DNA of 6,135 nt from Nitrospirota bacterium (GTDB lineage: Bacteria > Nitrospirota > CAKKRA01 > 9FT-COMBO-42-15), in assembly GCA_023248415.1 (NCBI GenBank), contig JAHFEP010000178.1:1-6135 (forward strand), written 5' to 3'. How positions within the stretch are numbered: position 1 is the first letter of the stretch; every line of letters begins with the position of its first letter. The notes beneath the pieces are model-generated. The model saw nothing but the letters and a program-made list of their open reading frames with translations. It had not been told where the DNA came from and made no database searches. This document shows, in pieces, positions 1-6,135 of this stretch. Both the position numbers and the translations under genes were made by a program.

Positions 1-5
1 GCAAA

Positions 6-112
6 GTAAAAAGCTCCAGATGCAAGGCGGAGCGAGGACTCGCACCGCAGCATACATGTTAGTATGTGAGGATGCGAGGCCGAAGCGACAACGCAGCAGA
101 TGGACTTTTTAC
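6..112. repeat. Long nested imperfect palindrome, probable dispersed intergenic repeat
   Basis: The ends are a perfect 8-bp inverted repeat, GTAAAAAG at 6-13 and CTTTTTAC at 105-112. After a one-base bulge the stem continues as TCCA (15-18) with TGGA (101-104), then TGC (21-23) with GCA (96-98). A central stem pairs CTCGCA (39-44) with TGCGAG (73-78), and an apical hairpin pairs CATAC (51-55) with GTATG (62-66) around a 6-base loop. The element begins 8 bp past the stop codon of the phasin-like gene. It contains no convincing ORF. The terminal A/T tracts around a GC-rich stem could act as a terminator in either direction, but the arms are long and mismatched, so this is inference. From memory, elements with a GGACTTTTTACGA-like edge recur between genes in Nitrospirota- and deltaproteobacteria-like genomes. 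Copy number cannot be tested here. Confidence 0.6.
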
Positions 113-120
113 GAAGCCGT

Positions 121-441
121 TTAATCTGTCTCTTCTTCCTTTATCCCTTCCATCTTCTTCACCCTTGCAGACAGCGCCTGAACCTTTTTTTCAAGCCTTT
201 CAAAATCGTCCTTCGTTGGAATATTAATCTTATCAAATGCCTTTTGAACAAACTCCTTGACATTCTTTTCCATGGTCTTTGTATTCTCTTCTGTCTTTGC
301 AACAAATTCCTTGAACAGCTTAGCGCCTTCGCTCTTGCTCAGCTCGCCCTTTTTTACAAGCTCATCCACAAGTTCCTTTGCCTTTTCCTGCGCGCCTAAC
401 CCTATCATCATTGCCTTTTTTATTACATCCAACATTGTCAT
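121..441 (-). CDS. Phasin-like small coiled-coil protein (106 aa)
   Basis: A 106-residue, highly charged, mostly helical protein without signal peptide or membrane segment. It resembles the small phasin / polyhydroxyalkanoate granule-associated family: a short hydrophobic N-terminus (about 4-16), an amphipathic segment VDELVKKGELS (25-35), a Lys/Glu-rich helix (40-70), then NIPTKDDFERLEKKV (73-87). From 80 to 97 a clear heptad pattern (F80, L83, V87, L90, V94, M97) predicts a short coiled coil, so oligomerisation is likely. Family members bind storage-granule surfaces in some bacteria, but many small relatives occur where no polymer synthase is known, and none is visible here; the granule role is unproven. 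The first ATG (441) is chosen because AGGAGG lies 7 nt upstream; a second ATG two codons later is less well placed. A 117-bp repeat-bearing spacer separates it from alaS, so it may be read through from alaS or have its own promoter. Confidence 0.8.
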   Translation of the reverse strand: MTMLDVIKKAMMIGLGAQEKAKELVDELVKKGELSKSEGAKLFKEFVAKTEENTKTMEKNVKEFVQKAFDKINIPTKDDFERLEKKVQALSARVKKMEGIKEEETD

Positions 442-448
442 GACGCCA

Positions 449-454
449 CCTCCT
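449..454 (-). promoter_or_regulatory. Ribosome binding site of the phasin-like gene
   Basis: AGGAGG on the minus strand, preceded by a run of A, with a 7-nt spacer to the ATG at 441. It favours the first of two nearby in-frame ATG codons as the start. Confidence 0.8.
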
Positions 455-465
455 TTTTTTTAACT

Positions 466-523
466 GATTACACAGATTCTTAAAAACGATTACGCAGATT
501 AAAACCTCCTCATCTGTGTAATC
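466..523. repeat. Triple 12-bp word: two direct copies and one inverted copy
   Basis: GATTACACAGAT at 466-477 is repeated with one change as GATTACGCAGAT at 488-499, 22 bp further on, and occurs as the exact reverse complement ATCTGTGTAATC at 512-523. The inverted copy can pair perfectly with the outer copy (34-base loop) or with one G-T/A-C position with the inner copy (12-base loop), giving two alternative hairpins in the alaS to phasin-like spacer. On the minus strand the hairpin is followed by an A-rich run rather than a T-run, so it is not a standard intrinsic terminator of alaS. I recall similar AATCTGTGTAATC words as dispersed intergenic repeats in other environmental genomes. The remaining bases of the 442-558 spacer hold the downstream ribosome binding site and nothing else I can identify. 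Confidence 0.65.
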
Positions 524-558
524 AAGGGCTGCACAATTTTTGTGAACGCCTATAAAGT

Positions 559-3228
559 TCACTCTACTGCTGTCTTGCTGACCTGCCCTCTGCCTCTCTT
601 TTCAACTACCTTATAAACCTTTTCCATTGCCTCATCAAGCCTTGCTGCATCCTTGCCGCCTGCTTGTGCCATATCGGTCCTGCCGCCTCCGCTTCCGCCA
701 ACAATACCTGCTATCTCCTTTACAATATCTACAGCGCTATATTTTTCCTGAACATCCTTTGTTACCATAACAACTATAGAAACCTTGTCGTCCTTTGAAG
801 AGCCGAGTGCAACAATGCCTGATTTGATCTTATCCCTTAATGAATCGCCGAATGTCCTGAGGTCTTTCATATCAAGGCCGTCAACTTTCTTAGACAAGAC
901 CTTAACCCCTTCAATTTCCCTTGCCTCTGTGATAATATCTCCTGCCTGAGAAGATGAAAGCCTTCCTTTTAATCTTTCTATCTCCTTTTCCTTTTCCTTT
1001 AAAAGGAGATTCAGCTTCTCAACCTTCGCAGCAATATCAGAAGGGGCAGACTTCAGCGCCTCTGCTAAATTCCTGATAGCATCCTCCTGCTGTTTTATAT
1101 ATTTGTATGCCTCCCCGCCTGTTAATGCCTCAATCCTTCTGATGCCAGCAGCAACACTGCTTTCGCTTATTATCTTAAAAAATCCAATATCGCCAGCAGC
1201 ATCAACATGCGTTCCGCCGCAAAGCTCCCTGCTGAAATCGCCTACTGAGACCACCCGAACCCGCTCTCCGTATTTCTCGCCAAACAAAGCTGTAGCGCCT
1301 GAATTCACTGCCTCATCAATGGACATTACAGATACTGATGCCTCTGCATTCTCCCTTATCCTCTCATTTACAAGCTCTTCAATCCTGTCTAAATCCCTTT
1401 TATCTATAGAAGAAAAGTGGGTAAAATCAAATCTGAGCCTCTCCTTTGCAACAAGAGAGCCTGCCTGCTTAACATGGTCGCCAAGCACATATTTAAGAAC
1501 AGAATGAAGTATATGCGTTGCAGTATGATTCCTTGCAATTGCCTTTCTTGCTGCCTCGTCTATCTTTGCATCTGCCTTATCGGCGGTCTTTATCCCGCCC
1601 CTTAAGAGCTTTCCTTTATGCACAAGGATTGACGGAACAGGCTTCCTGACATCTATAACCTCCACCTTCCATCCGTCTCCAGAAATTGTGCCTGTATCTC
1701 CAACCTGACCGCCGCTCTCTGCATAAAATGGGGTCTTATCCAGAACTATCTCCACCTCTGAGCCTTCAGACGCCTTATCCACCTTTTTGTCTTTATGGAT
1801 AATTGCCAACACAATACCTTGAGCTTCTAATCTGTCATAGCCGACAAATTCTGTTGGTTTAAGGCTGCCGAGTATCTCCTTATAAACAGATGCAGCCTTT
1901 GCCTCCTCAGCGCCAGTCCATGACCTCCTTGCCCTCTCCTTCTGCTCATTCATCTCAGAATAAAAGCCTGCCTCGTCAATAGAAAAACCATGCTCTTTTG
2001 CAATATCATCTACTAAATCAAGTGGAAAACCGTAGGTGTCATAAAGTTTGAAAAGGTCTTTGCCAGAGATATTATTCTTCTTTTCTGTTTTTAATCTGTT
2101 TACTATCTCATTAACAACCTTCAAGCCATAGTCCAATGTATTAATAAACCTATCCTCCTCGCTCAACACAACGCGGGAGACATAATTGTGCGTATCAGTC
2201 AATTCAGGATACGCAGCCTTCATCAAATCAACAACAACGCCGACAAGCCTGTACATAAACGGCTCGTCAATCCCAAGAAATTTTCCATGCCTTGCTGCGC
2301 GGCGCATTATCCTTCTTAATACATAACCCCTTCCTTCATTGGAAGGTATCACACCGTCTGATAAGGCAAATGTAATTGCCCTGATATGGTCGGCAATAAC
2401 CCTTATAGAAATATCTGTCTTCCCGTCTGCGCCATATATCTTTTCTGAAAGCTCGCATATTGATGCAATTATAGGTTTAAAGAGGTCGCTGTCATAATTA
2501 CTCTTCACGCCCTGACATACAGCAGCAAGCCTCTCAATGCCCATGCCTGTATCTATGCTCGGCTTTGGCAGGGGCATTAATCTTCCGTCCTTTAATCTTT
2601 CATACTGCATAAAGACAAGATTCCATATCTCAAGAAATCTGTCGCAGTCGCAGCCAACCTTACACTCAGGCCTGCCGCAGCCAACATCAGGCCCCTGGTC
2701 AATTAATATCTCAGAGCATGGGCCGCATGGGCCAATATCTCCCATCTGCCAGAAATTATCCTTTTCACCGAGCCTCACAACCCGTTCTGAAGGAACCCCT
2801 ATCTTATCCCTCCAGATTGCCGCTGCCTCATCATCCTTTTCATACACACTTGCATAAAGCCTGTCCTTTGGTAATTTTAAGACCTCAGTCAGAAGCTCCC
2901 ATGCCATTTCAATGGCATCTTCTTTAAAATAATCGCCAAATGAGAAATTCCCGAGCATCTCAAAAAATGTATGGTGTCTTGCTGTCCTTCCAACATTTTC
3001 CAGGTCATTATGCTTGCCGCCGGCCCTTATGCACTTCTGGACACTTACAGCTCTCTTGTATTCCCTCTTCTCATCTCCTGTAAATACAGATTTGAACTGA
3101 ACCATGCCGGCATTTGTAAAAAGGAGCGTGGGGTCAGAAAACGGAATGAGGGAAGAGCTTAATACATGGGTGTGTCCCTTTTGAACAAAATAATTTATAA
3201 AACTGTTTCTAAGCTCCCTTGATTTCAA
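559..3228 (-). CDS. alaS: Alanine--tRNA ligase
   Basis: Cytoplasmic class II synthetase that charges tRNA-Ala with alanine and clears mischarged Ser/Gly. At 889 aa it is full length for bacterial AlaS. The catalytic core has DPTLLFTNAGM (32-42), the RHHTFFEMLGNFSFGDYF motif 2 region (84-101), GDIGPCGPCSE (163-173) with further cysteines at 184, 189, 193 and 195, and motif 3 DTGMGIERL (226-234). The editing domain keeps its four zinc ligands: H568 and H572 (HTATH), C670 and H674 (CGGTH). A charged helix that is probably coiled coil spans about 711-756. The C-terminal DHHA1/C-Ala domain ends with the glycine-rich GGSGGGRTDMAQAGG (844-858). The start is TTG: no in-frame ATG occurs before residue 42, which is inside the catalytic core, and the residues just after TTG match the usual AlaS N-terminus. 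TTG overlaps the recX stop (TTGA), implying coupled translation. No missing catalytic residue seen. Confidence 0.98.
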   Translation of the reverse strand: MKSRELRNSFINYFVQKGHTHVLSSSLIPFSDPTLLFTNAGMVQFKSVFTGDEKREYKRAVSVQKCIRAGGKHNDLENVGRTARHHTFFEMLGNFSFGDYFKEDAIEMAWELLTEVLKLPKDRLYASVYEKDDEAAAIWRDKIGVPSERVVRLGEKDNFWQMGDIGPCGPCSEILIDQGPDVGCGRPECKVGCDCDRFLEIWNLVFMQYERLKDGRLMPLPKPSIDTGMGIERLAAVCQGVKSNYDSDLFKPIIASICELSEKIYGADGKTDISIRVIADHIRAITFALSDGVIPSNEGRGYVLRRIMRRAARHGKFLGIDEPFMYRLVGVVVDLMKAAYPELTDTHNYVSRVVLSEEDRFINTLDYGLKVVNEIVNRLKTEKKNNISGKDLFKLYDTYGFPLDLVDDIAKEHGFSIDEAGFYSEMNEQKERARRSWTGAEEAKAASVYKEILGSLKPTEFVGYDRLEAQGIVLAIIHKDKKVDKASEGSEVEIVLDKTPFYAESGGQVGDTGTISGDGWKVEVIDVRKPVPSILVHKGKLLRGGIKTADKADAKIDEAARKAIARNHTATHILHSVLKYVLGDHVKQAGSLVAKERLRFDFTHFSSIDKRDLDRIEELVNERIRENAEASVSVMSIDEAVNSGATALFGEKYGERVRVVSVGDFSRELCGGTHVDAAGDIGFFKIISESSVAAGIRRIEALTGGEAYKYIKQQEDAIRNLAEALKSAPSDIAAKVEKLNLLLKEKEKEIERLKGRLSSSQAGDIITEAREIEGVKVLSKKVDGLDMKDLRTFGDSLRDKIKSGIVALGSSKDDKVSIVVMVTKDVQEKYSAVDIVKEIAGIVGGSGGGRTDMAQAGGKDAARLDEAMEKVYKVVEKRGRGQVSKTAVE

Positions 3229-3689
3229 TCACTATCTCTCCCTAATATCTCATTTATTATCTCGTATGAAAAGCCCCTTTGCGCTAAAAAGCCGTAAAGC
3301 CTTCTTTTCTTCTTTTCTTCCGGTATATCCTTTAGTATTTTGGCTTTTGCATTTAATGCATCAATTGCAAGAGACCTTTCATTATGTTTATTATATATCT
3401 CTTTTATAGTTTTATCTACAATATCTTTTGATATGCCTTTTTTTAGCAGCTCGCTGCGGAGAATCATTGGGCCTATATGCCTGCTCCGTACCCTGCCCTC
3501 TGCCCAGTTAAATGCAAAATCAGTATCATTAATATAATTATATCCCTCTAAACCCTCTATCACCTCTTTAATTGTCTTATCTGAAAATTTCTTCTCTTTT
3601 AATTTATCAACTATTTCCTTTTTGCTCCTCTGCCTGTAAGAAAGAAATCTATATGCAGCATCCTTTGCCTTCTTTATCTCATCAGTCAT
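3225..3689 (-). CDS. recX: RecX family regulator of RecA
   Basis: A 154-residue, basic, all-helical protein. RecX proteins bind the RecA filament groove and in most species studied limit filament growth and strand exchange. Visible family features are the N-terminal segment AAYRFLSYRQRSKKEIVDKL (11-30), the YNYINDTDFAFNWAEGR stretch (50-66) and IGPMILRSELLKKGI (72-86), followed by a third weakly similar helical unit (about 100-150), fitting the three tandem three-helix repeats of the fold. Length is typical. The ATG at 3689 overlaps the pilT stop as ATGA; no strong ribosome binding site stands at the usual distance (GAGAG is about 14 nt away), so translation probably depends on ribosomes finishing pilT. 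Its stop overlaps the alaS start. It is separated from recA only by pilT, which strengthens the call. Family assignment is by sequence resemblance and context; effect on RecA in this species is inferred. Confidence 0.92.
   Translation of the reverse strand: MTDEIKKAKDAAYRFLSYRQRSKKEIVDKLKEKKFSDKTIKEVIEGLEGYNYINDTDFAFNWAEGRVRSRHIGPMILRSELLKKGISKDIVDKTIKEIYNKHNERSLAIDALNAKAKILKDIPEEKKKRRLYGFLAQRGFSYEIINEILGRDSD
3236..3242 (-). promoter_or_regulatory. Ribosome binding site deciding the TTG start of alaS
   Basis: GGGAGAG on the minus strand lies inside the last codons of recX, 7 nt before the TTG at 3228. With the lack of an upstream or nearby in-frame ATG, it supports TTG as the true alaS initiation codon. 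Confidence 0.65.
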
Positions 3690-4858
3690 TTTACCGAGCC
3701 GAATCTCTCTATTTTTATATCCCCCTCATCAACCTTCTTTGGCCCTCTTTCGCCTTTAGCAGCAGCATCCCATGCAAGGTCAGAGGTTGACTGTATGCCT
3801 TTAACCTTTAATGCAAAGTCCTCGGGTTTTGTGCATCTCCTGAGGGCCTCTTCATATGTAATAAGCTCCCTCATATACAGGTTCATCAATGCCTGGTCAA
3901 AGGTCTGCATGCCATACTGTGATGTGCCGGCAGTTATAAAGTCATGAATCTTTCTTGTCTTGTCTGCATCAATTATACATTCTTTTATAGTCTCTGTTAC
4001 AACCATGACCTCTGCTGCAGGCACTCGTCCCTTGCCGTCTGCCCTTGGTATCAGACGCATTGAAATAACACCTTTTAAAATAGCGGCAAGCTGCAGCCTC
4101 ACCTGTTTCTGCTGATACGGCGGGAAAACAGCAATTATACGGTTGATGGTCTCTGTTGCATCAACTGTATGAAGTGTGCTTAAAACAAGGTGGCCTGTCT
4201 CTGCTGCTGTCAGTGCAGTAGAAATGGTCTCAAAATCCCTCATCTCACCGACAAGAATGACATCAGGGTCCTGGCGCAGGGCGCTTCTTAATGCGCCGCT
4301 GAATGACTCTGTATCTGCTCCAATCTCCCTCTGATTAACAATACTCTTTTTATCCCTGTGCAGAAATTCAATTGGGTCCTCAATGGTCATTATATGTTCT
4401 GTCCTTGTTGCATTGATATAATCAATCATCGCAGCAAGCGTTGTGGATTTACCGCTGCCTGTTGTACCTGTAACAAGTATAAGCCCCCTCTGCTCATTGG
4501 CAAGCTTGTCAATAACAGGGGGAAGATTAAGCTCCTCAACAGTCATTATCTTCATAGGCACAACCCTGAAGACAATTCCTATTGTTCCTCTCTGCTGAAA
4601 CACATTCACCCTGAACCTTCCAAGGCCGGGGACGCTGTAAGCAAGGTCAAGCTCATTTCTCTCTTTAAATTTCTGCTTCTGAGGATTGCTCATAATACCA
4701 AATGCAACTGATACAGCATCCTCCTGAGTAATCCTGTTATGCTCTATCATAGGCGTAAGCCTGCCGTCAATCCTCAATACAGGCGGACTGCCGACCTTGC
4801 AATGGATATCAGATGCCCGGCGCTCTGAAGCTGTCTTAAGGAGTTCATTTATGTTCAT
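3686..4858 (-). CDS. pilT: PilT-family type IV pilus ATPase
   Basis: Hexameric secretion-type ATPase; relatives sit at the inner-membrane base of type IV pili and drive pilus retraction. In the 390-aa product the N-terminal PAS-like domain (about 1-100) opens with ASDIHCKVGSPPVLRIDG (15-32). The core has Walker A GTTGSGKST (131-139), the Asp box TIEDPIEF (158-165), Walker B VILVGEMRD (200-208) and the His box TGHLVLSTLHT (221-231). GMQTFDQAL (316-324) is near the C-terminus. The AIRNLIRE retraction motif appears only as a degenerate TIKECIID (290-297), and a hydrophilic tail of about 30 residues follows 360; typical PilT is nearer 345-360 aa. Both suggest a PilT paralogue, so the symbol denotes family. 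The start at 4858 is preferred to an ATG 13 codons upstream because GGGAGG lies 6 nt before it and family homology begins there. No pilus genes are adjacent; it sits between recA and recX. Confidence 0.93.
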   Translation of the reverse strand: MNINELLKTASERRASDIHCKVGSPPVLRIDGRLTPMIEHNRITQEDAVSVAFGIMSNPQKQKFKERNELDLAYSVPGLGRFRVNVFQQRGTIGIVFRVVPMKIMTVEELNLPPVIDKLANEQRGLILVTGTTGSGKSTTLAAMIDYINATRTEHIMTIEDPIEFLHRDKKSIVNQREIGADTESFSGALRSALRQDPDVILVGEMRDFETISTALTAAETGHLVLSTLHTVDATETINRIIAVFPPYQQKQVRLQLAAILKGVISMRLIPRADGKGRVPAAEVMVVTETIKECIIDADKTRKIHDFITAGTSQYGMQTFDQALMNLYMRELITYEEALRRCTKPEDFALKVKGIQSTSDLAWDAAAKGERGPKKVDEGDIKIERFGSVK

Positions 4859-4864
4859 ATTAAA

Positions 4865-4870
4865 CCTCCC
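4865..4870 (-). promoter_or_regulatory. Ribosome binding site deciding the pilT start
   Basis: GGGAGG on the minus strand with a 6-nt spacer (TTTAAT) before the ATG at 4858. This site would lie inside the coding region if the longer reading from 4897 were used, so it argues for the shorter protein. Confidence 0.85.
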
Positions 4871-4874
4871 AATG

Positions 4875-4995
4875 AAAATTAAAAAATTAAATATCAAAAA
4901 TCAAAATTACAATGTAAAATTCAGAAATAAAGAATAGGCATTCTAAAAATCTTTTAATTTTAATATGTCATTTTGCATTTTAATTTTTGCATTTT
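4875..4995. repeat. AT-rich imperfect inverted repeat filling the recA-pilT spacer
   Basis: Two pairs of arms match in inverted orientation: 4875-4891 with 4979-4995 (15 of 17 positions) and 4902-4921 with 4956-4975 (16 of 20). The centre holds a perfect small hairpin, AGAAT-AGGC-ATTCT (4931-4944), followed on the minus strand by TTATTT. Inside the right arm TTTTGCATTTT occurs twice (4971-4981 and 4985-4995). Nearly all bases are A or T, in contrast to the flanking genes. The element covers most of the 4859-5023 spacer; the rest holds the pilT ribosome binding site and a short stretch after the recA stop in which I see nothing. Low complexity raises the chance of accidental matches, but two collinear arm pairs make a real inverted repeat likely. 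It could be a mobile-element remnant or an RNA processing or partial termination site between recA and pilT; neither is shown. Confidence 0.6.
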
Positions 4996-5023
4996 GAATT
5001 ATCTATCCATTTAATACCCTATA

Positions 5024-6103
5024 TTAAACTGCAACAGTCTTAGCATTTGTTGTTCCTTTTGTTGCTGCCGGCGCTGCCTGCTTTTTATCATCTGTCTTTT
5101 GCCTGCTTGCAAGACCATATATCTCTTTAATCTTACTCTCAATTTCATTTGCGGCAGCGGCATTATCTTTTAGATATTTTATTGCGTTCTCCCTGCCCTG
5201 GCCTATCCTCTCCTCTTTGTATGAATACCATGCTCCGCTCTTTGCAATGATATTCTTCTCAACGCCTAAGTCCACAACCTCGCCCATCTTTGAAATCCCT
5301 TCATTAAACATTACATCAAACTCTGCCTGTTTAAACGGCGGGGCTACCTTATTCTTTACAACCTTTACACGCACGCGGTTTCCTATCACATCCTCGCCCT
5401 CTTTTATTGCAGAGACCTTCCTGATATCAAGCCTGACAGAGGAATAGAATTTCAAAGCGTTGCCGCCTGTTGTTGTCTCAGGATTTCCAAACATAACGCC
5501 TATCTTCATCCTTATCTGATTAATAAATATGACGGTTGTCTGCGATTTGCTTATTACTGCTGTAAGTTTTCTCAGCGCCTGGGACATAAGCCTTGCCTGA
5601 AGGCCCATGTGCGCGTCACCCATCTCGCCTTCAATCTCTGCTTTGGGCACAAGTGCAGCAACAGAATCAATGACTATTACATCAATCGCACCGCTCCTTA
5701 CAAGCATCTCTGCAACCTCAAGCGCCTGCTCGCCTGTATCAGGCTGGGATATCAAAAGCTCGTCTGTCTTTACGCCAAGCTTTCTTGCATAATTCACATC
5801 TAAGGCATGCTCTGCATCAATAAAGGCAGTAGTGCCGCCTGCCTTTTGTGCCTCTGCAATGATATGAAGCGTCAATGTTGTCTTGCCTGATGACTCAGGC
5901 CCAAATATTTCTATCACCCTCCCCCTTGGCATGCCCCCAACACCAAGCGCAATATCAAGGCCTAATGAACCTGTAGATATAGCAGGGATGTCAGATATAA
6001 CCTCATCTGCCCCAAGCTTCATTATAGAGCCTTTTCCAAACTGCTTTTCTATCTGGGAGATTGTAAGTTCCAATGCCTTTAACTTATCCTTATTATCAGC
6101 CAT
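5024..6103 (-). CDS. recA: Recombinase RecA
   Basis: ATP-dependent DNA strand-exchange protein that forms filaments on single-stranded DNA, repairs breaks and stalled forks, and triggers LexA self-cleavage in the SOS response. The 359-aa product is full length. The N-terminal helix ([20 protein letters not shown], 7-26) mediates subunit contact. Walker A is GPESSGKT (68-75), the catalytic glutamate is E98 in DAEHALD, Y105 corresponds to the adenine-stacking tyrosine, Walker B is [10 protein letters not shown] (142-151), loop L1 lies around EGEMGD (158-163) and loop L2 begins at NQIRMKIG (195-202) and runs through the NPETTTGG stretch (207-214). The last 25 or so residues are rich in Lys, Ala, Thr and Gln with only two Asp, unlike the acidic tail of E. 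coli RecA. The ATG at 6103 has a strong ribosome binding site. Only 32 bp upstream are present, with no recognisable LexA operator, so SOS control cannot be judged. Confidence 0.99.
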   Translation of the reverse strand: MADNKDKLKALELTISQIEKQFGKGSIMKLGADEVISDIPAISTGSLGLDIALGVGGMPRGRVIEIFGPESSGKTTLTLHIIAEAQKAGGTTAFIDAEHALDVNYARKLGVKTDELLISQPDTGEQALEVAEMLVRSGAIDVIVIDSVAALVPKAEIEGEMGDAHMGLQARLMSQALRKLTAVISKSQTTVIFINQIRMKIGVMFGNPETTTGGNALKFYSSVRLDIRKVSAIKEGEDVIGNRVRVKVVKNKVAPPFKQAEFDVMFNEGISKMGEVVDLGVEKNIIAKSGAWYSYKEERIGQGRENAIKYLKDNAAAANEIESKIKEIYGLASRQKTDDKKQAAPAATKGTTNAKTVAV

Positions 6104-6110
6104 CTTGTAT

Positions 6111-6119
6111 CCCTCCTTT
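6111..6119 (-). promoter_or_regulatory. Ribosome binding site of recA
   Basis: AAAGGAGGG on the minus strand, 7 nt before the ATG at 6103; a near-perfect match to the anti-Shine-Dalgarno sequence, consistent with strong recA translation. Confidence 0.85.
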
Positions 6120-6135
6120 AAATTAGTATCAAAGT

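Noticed and set aside
164..195. AlaS cysteine-rich stretch as an extra zinc module
   Set aside because: Cysteines in and after the GPCGPC motif are common in bacterial AlaS proteins. The coordinates given are not used to claim anything beyond the residues named in the alaS entry.
100..399. Plus-strand ORF of 99 aa with Leu/Phe/Cys-rich, membrane-like composition
   Set aside because: It is the antisense shadow of the Lys/Glu-rich phasin-like gene; Leu/Phe/Ser-rich composition is expected from complementing Lys/Glu codons, and part of its start is inside the palindrome.
466..560. Intrinsic terminator of alaS
   Set aside because: The hairpin formed by the 12-bp words is AT-rich and on the minus strand is followed by A residues, not a T-run.
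362..562. Minus-strand 66-aa ORF spanning the alaS to phasin-like spacer
   Set aside because: It runs through the repeat words and overlaps the phasin-like gene out of frame, with no plausible ribosome binding site or family resemblance.
2537..2927. Plus-strand ORFs opposite the alaS catalytic core
   Set aside because: They are shadows of a highly conserved coding region; no initiation signals and no protein-like conservation pattern.
4859..4897. N-terminal 13-residue extension of the PilT reading frame
   Set aside because: It is encoded by the AT-rich repeat, has no ribosome binding site of its own that I can see, and the strong GGGAGG with family homology begins at the ATG at 4858.
4880..4925. 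Promoter for pilT within the AT-rich spacer
   Set aside because: Many TTGATT-like and TATTTAAT-like words exist, but in such low-complexity DNA they occur by chance and no pair stands out.
6104..6135. Possible LexA operator or promoter upstream of recA
   Set aside because: Only 32 bp are available; no CTG-N10-CAG or other known LexA box is visible, and the TACTAAT stretch is too weak alone to call a -10 element.

Overview
The window carries five complete protein genes, all on the minus strand. In transcription order (right to left) they are recA, a pilT-family ATPase gene, recX, alaS and a small phasin-like gene. The recA, alaS and pilT-family calls are secure from full-length proteins with intact catalytic motifs. 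The recX and phasin-like calls rest on family-typical sequence and, for recX, on context. I found no RNA gene, CRISPR array, transposase or phage gene. The window looks like ordinary chromosomal core sequence, not an accessory island.

Likely organism: a Gram-negative-type bacterium with type IV pili. The recA / pilT / recX / alaS grouping is one I recall from Desulfobacterota (former Deltaproteobacteria, e.g. Geobacter relatives) and related Nitrospirota-like lineages. Strong GGAGG ribosome binding sites and the repeat-filled spacers fit such genomes. The phylum call is inference only.

Layout. Positions 6111-6119 hold the recA ribosome binding site; the recA promoter lies beyond the right edge. 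recA occupies 5024-6103. A 165-bp AT-rich spacer follows (4859-5023), filled by an imperfect inverted repeat. pilT (3686-4858), recX (3225-3689) and alaS (559-3228) are then packed with 4-bp overlaps at both junctions (ATGA, then TTGA), so they are very likely co-transcribed and translationally coupled. A 117-bp spacer (442-558) carries three copies of a 12-bp GATTACACAGAT-type word. The phasin-like gene (121-441) follows, and the left 120 bp are a long nested imperfect palindrome ending in GTAAAAAG / CTTTTTAC.

How the genes relate: RecA and its modulator RecX form a functional pair in recombination and SOS control. AlaS is a translation housekeeping enzyme often found beside them. PilT-family ATPases power pilus disassembly and have no known direct link to RecA. 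The phasin-like gene appears to be a separate unit. I see no undescribed multi-gene system here. The parts most worth a second look are the three different repeat elements occupying the three non-coding stretches, the degenerate retraction motif and long tail of the PilT-like protein, and the coupled TTG start of alaS.
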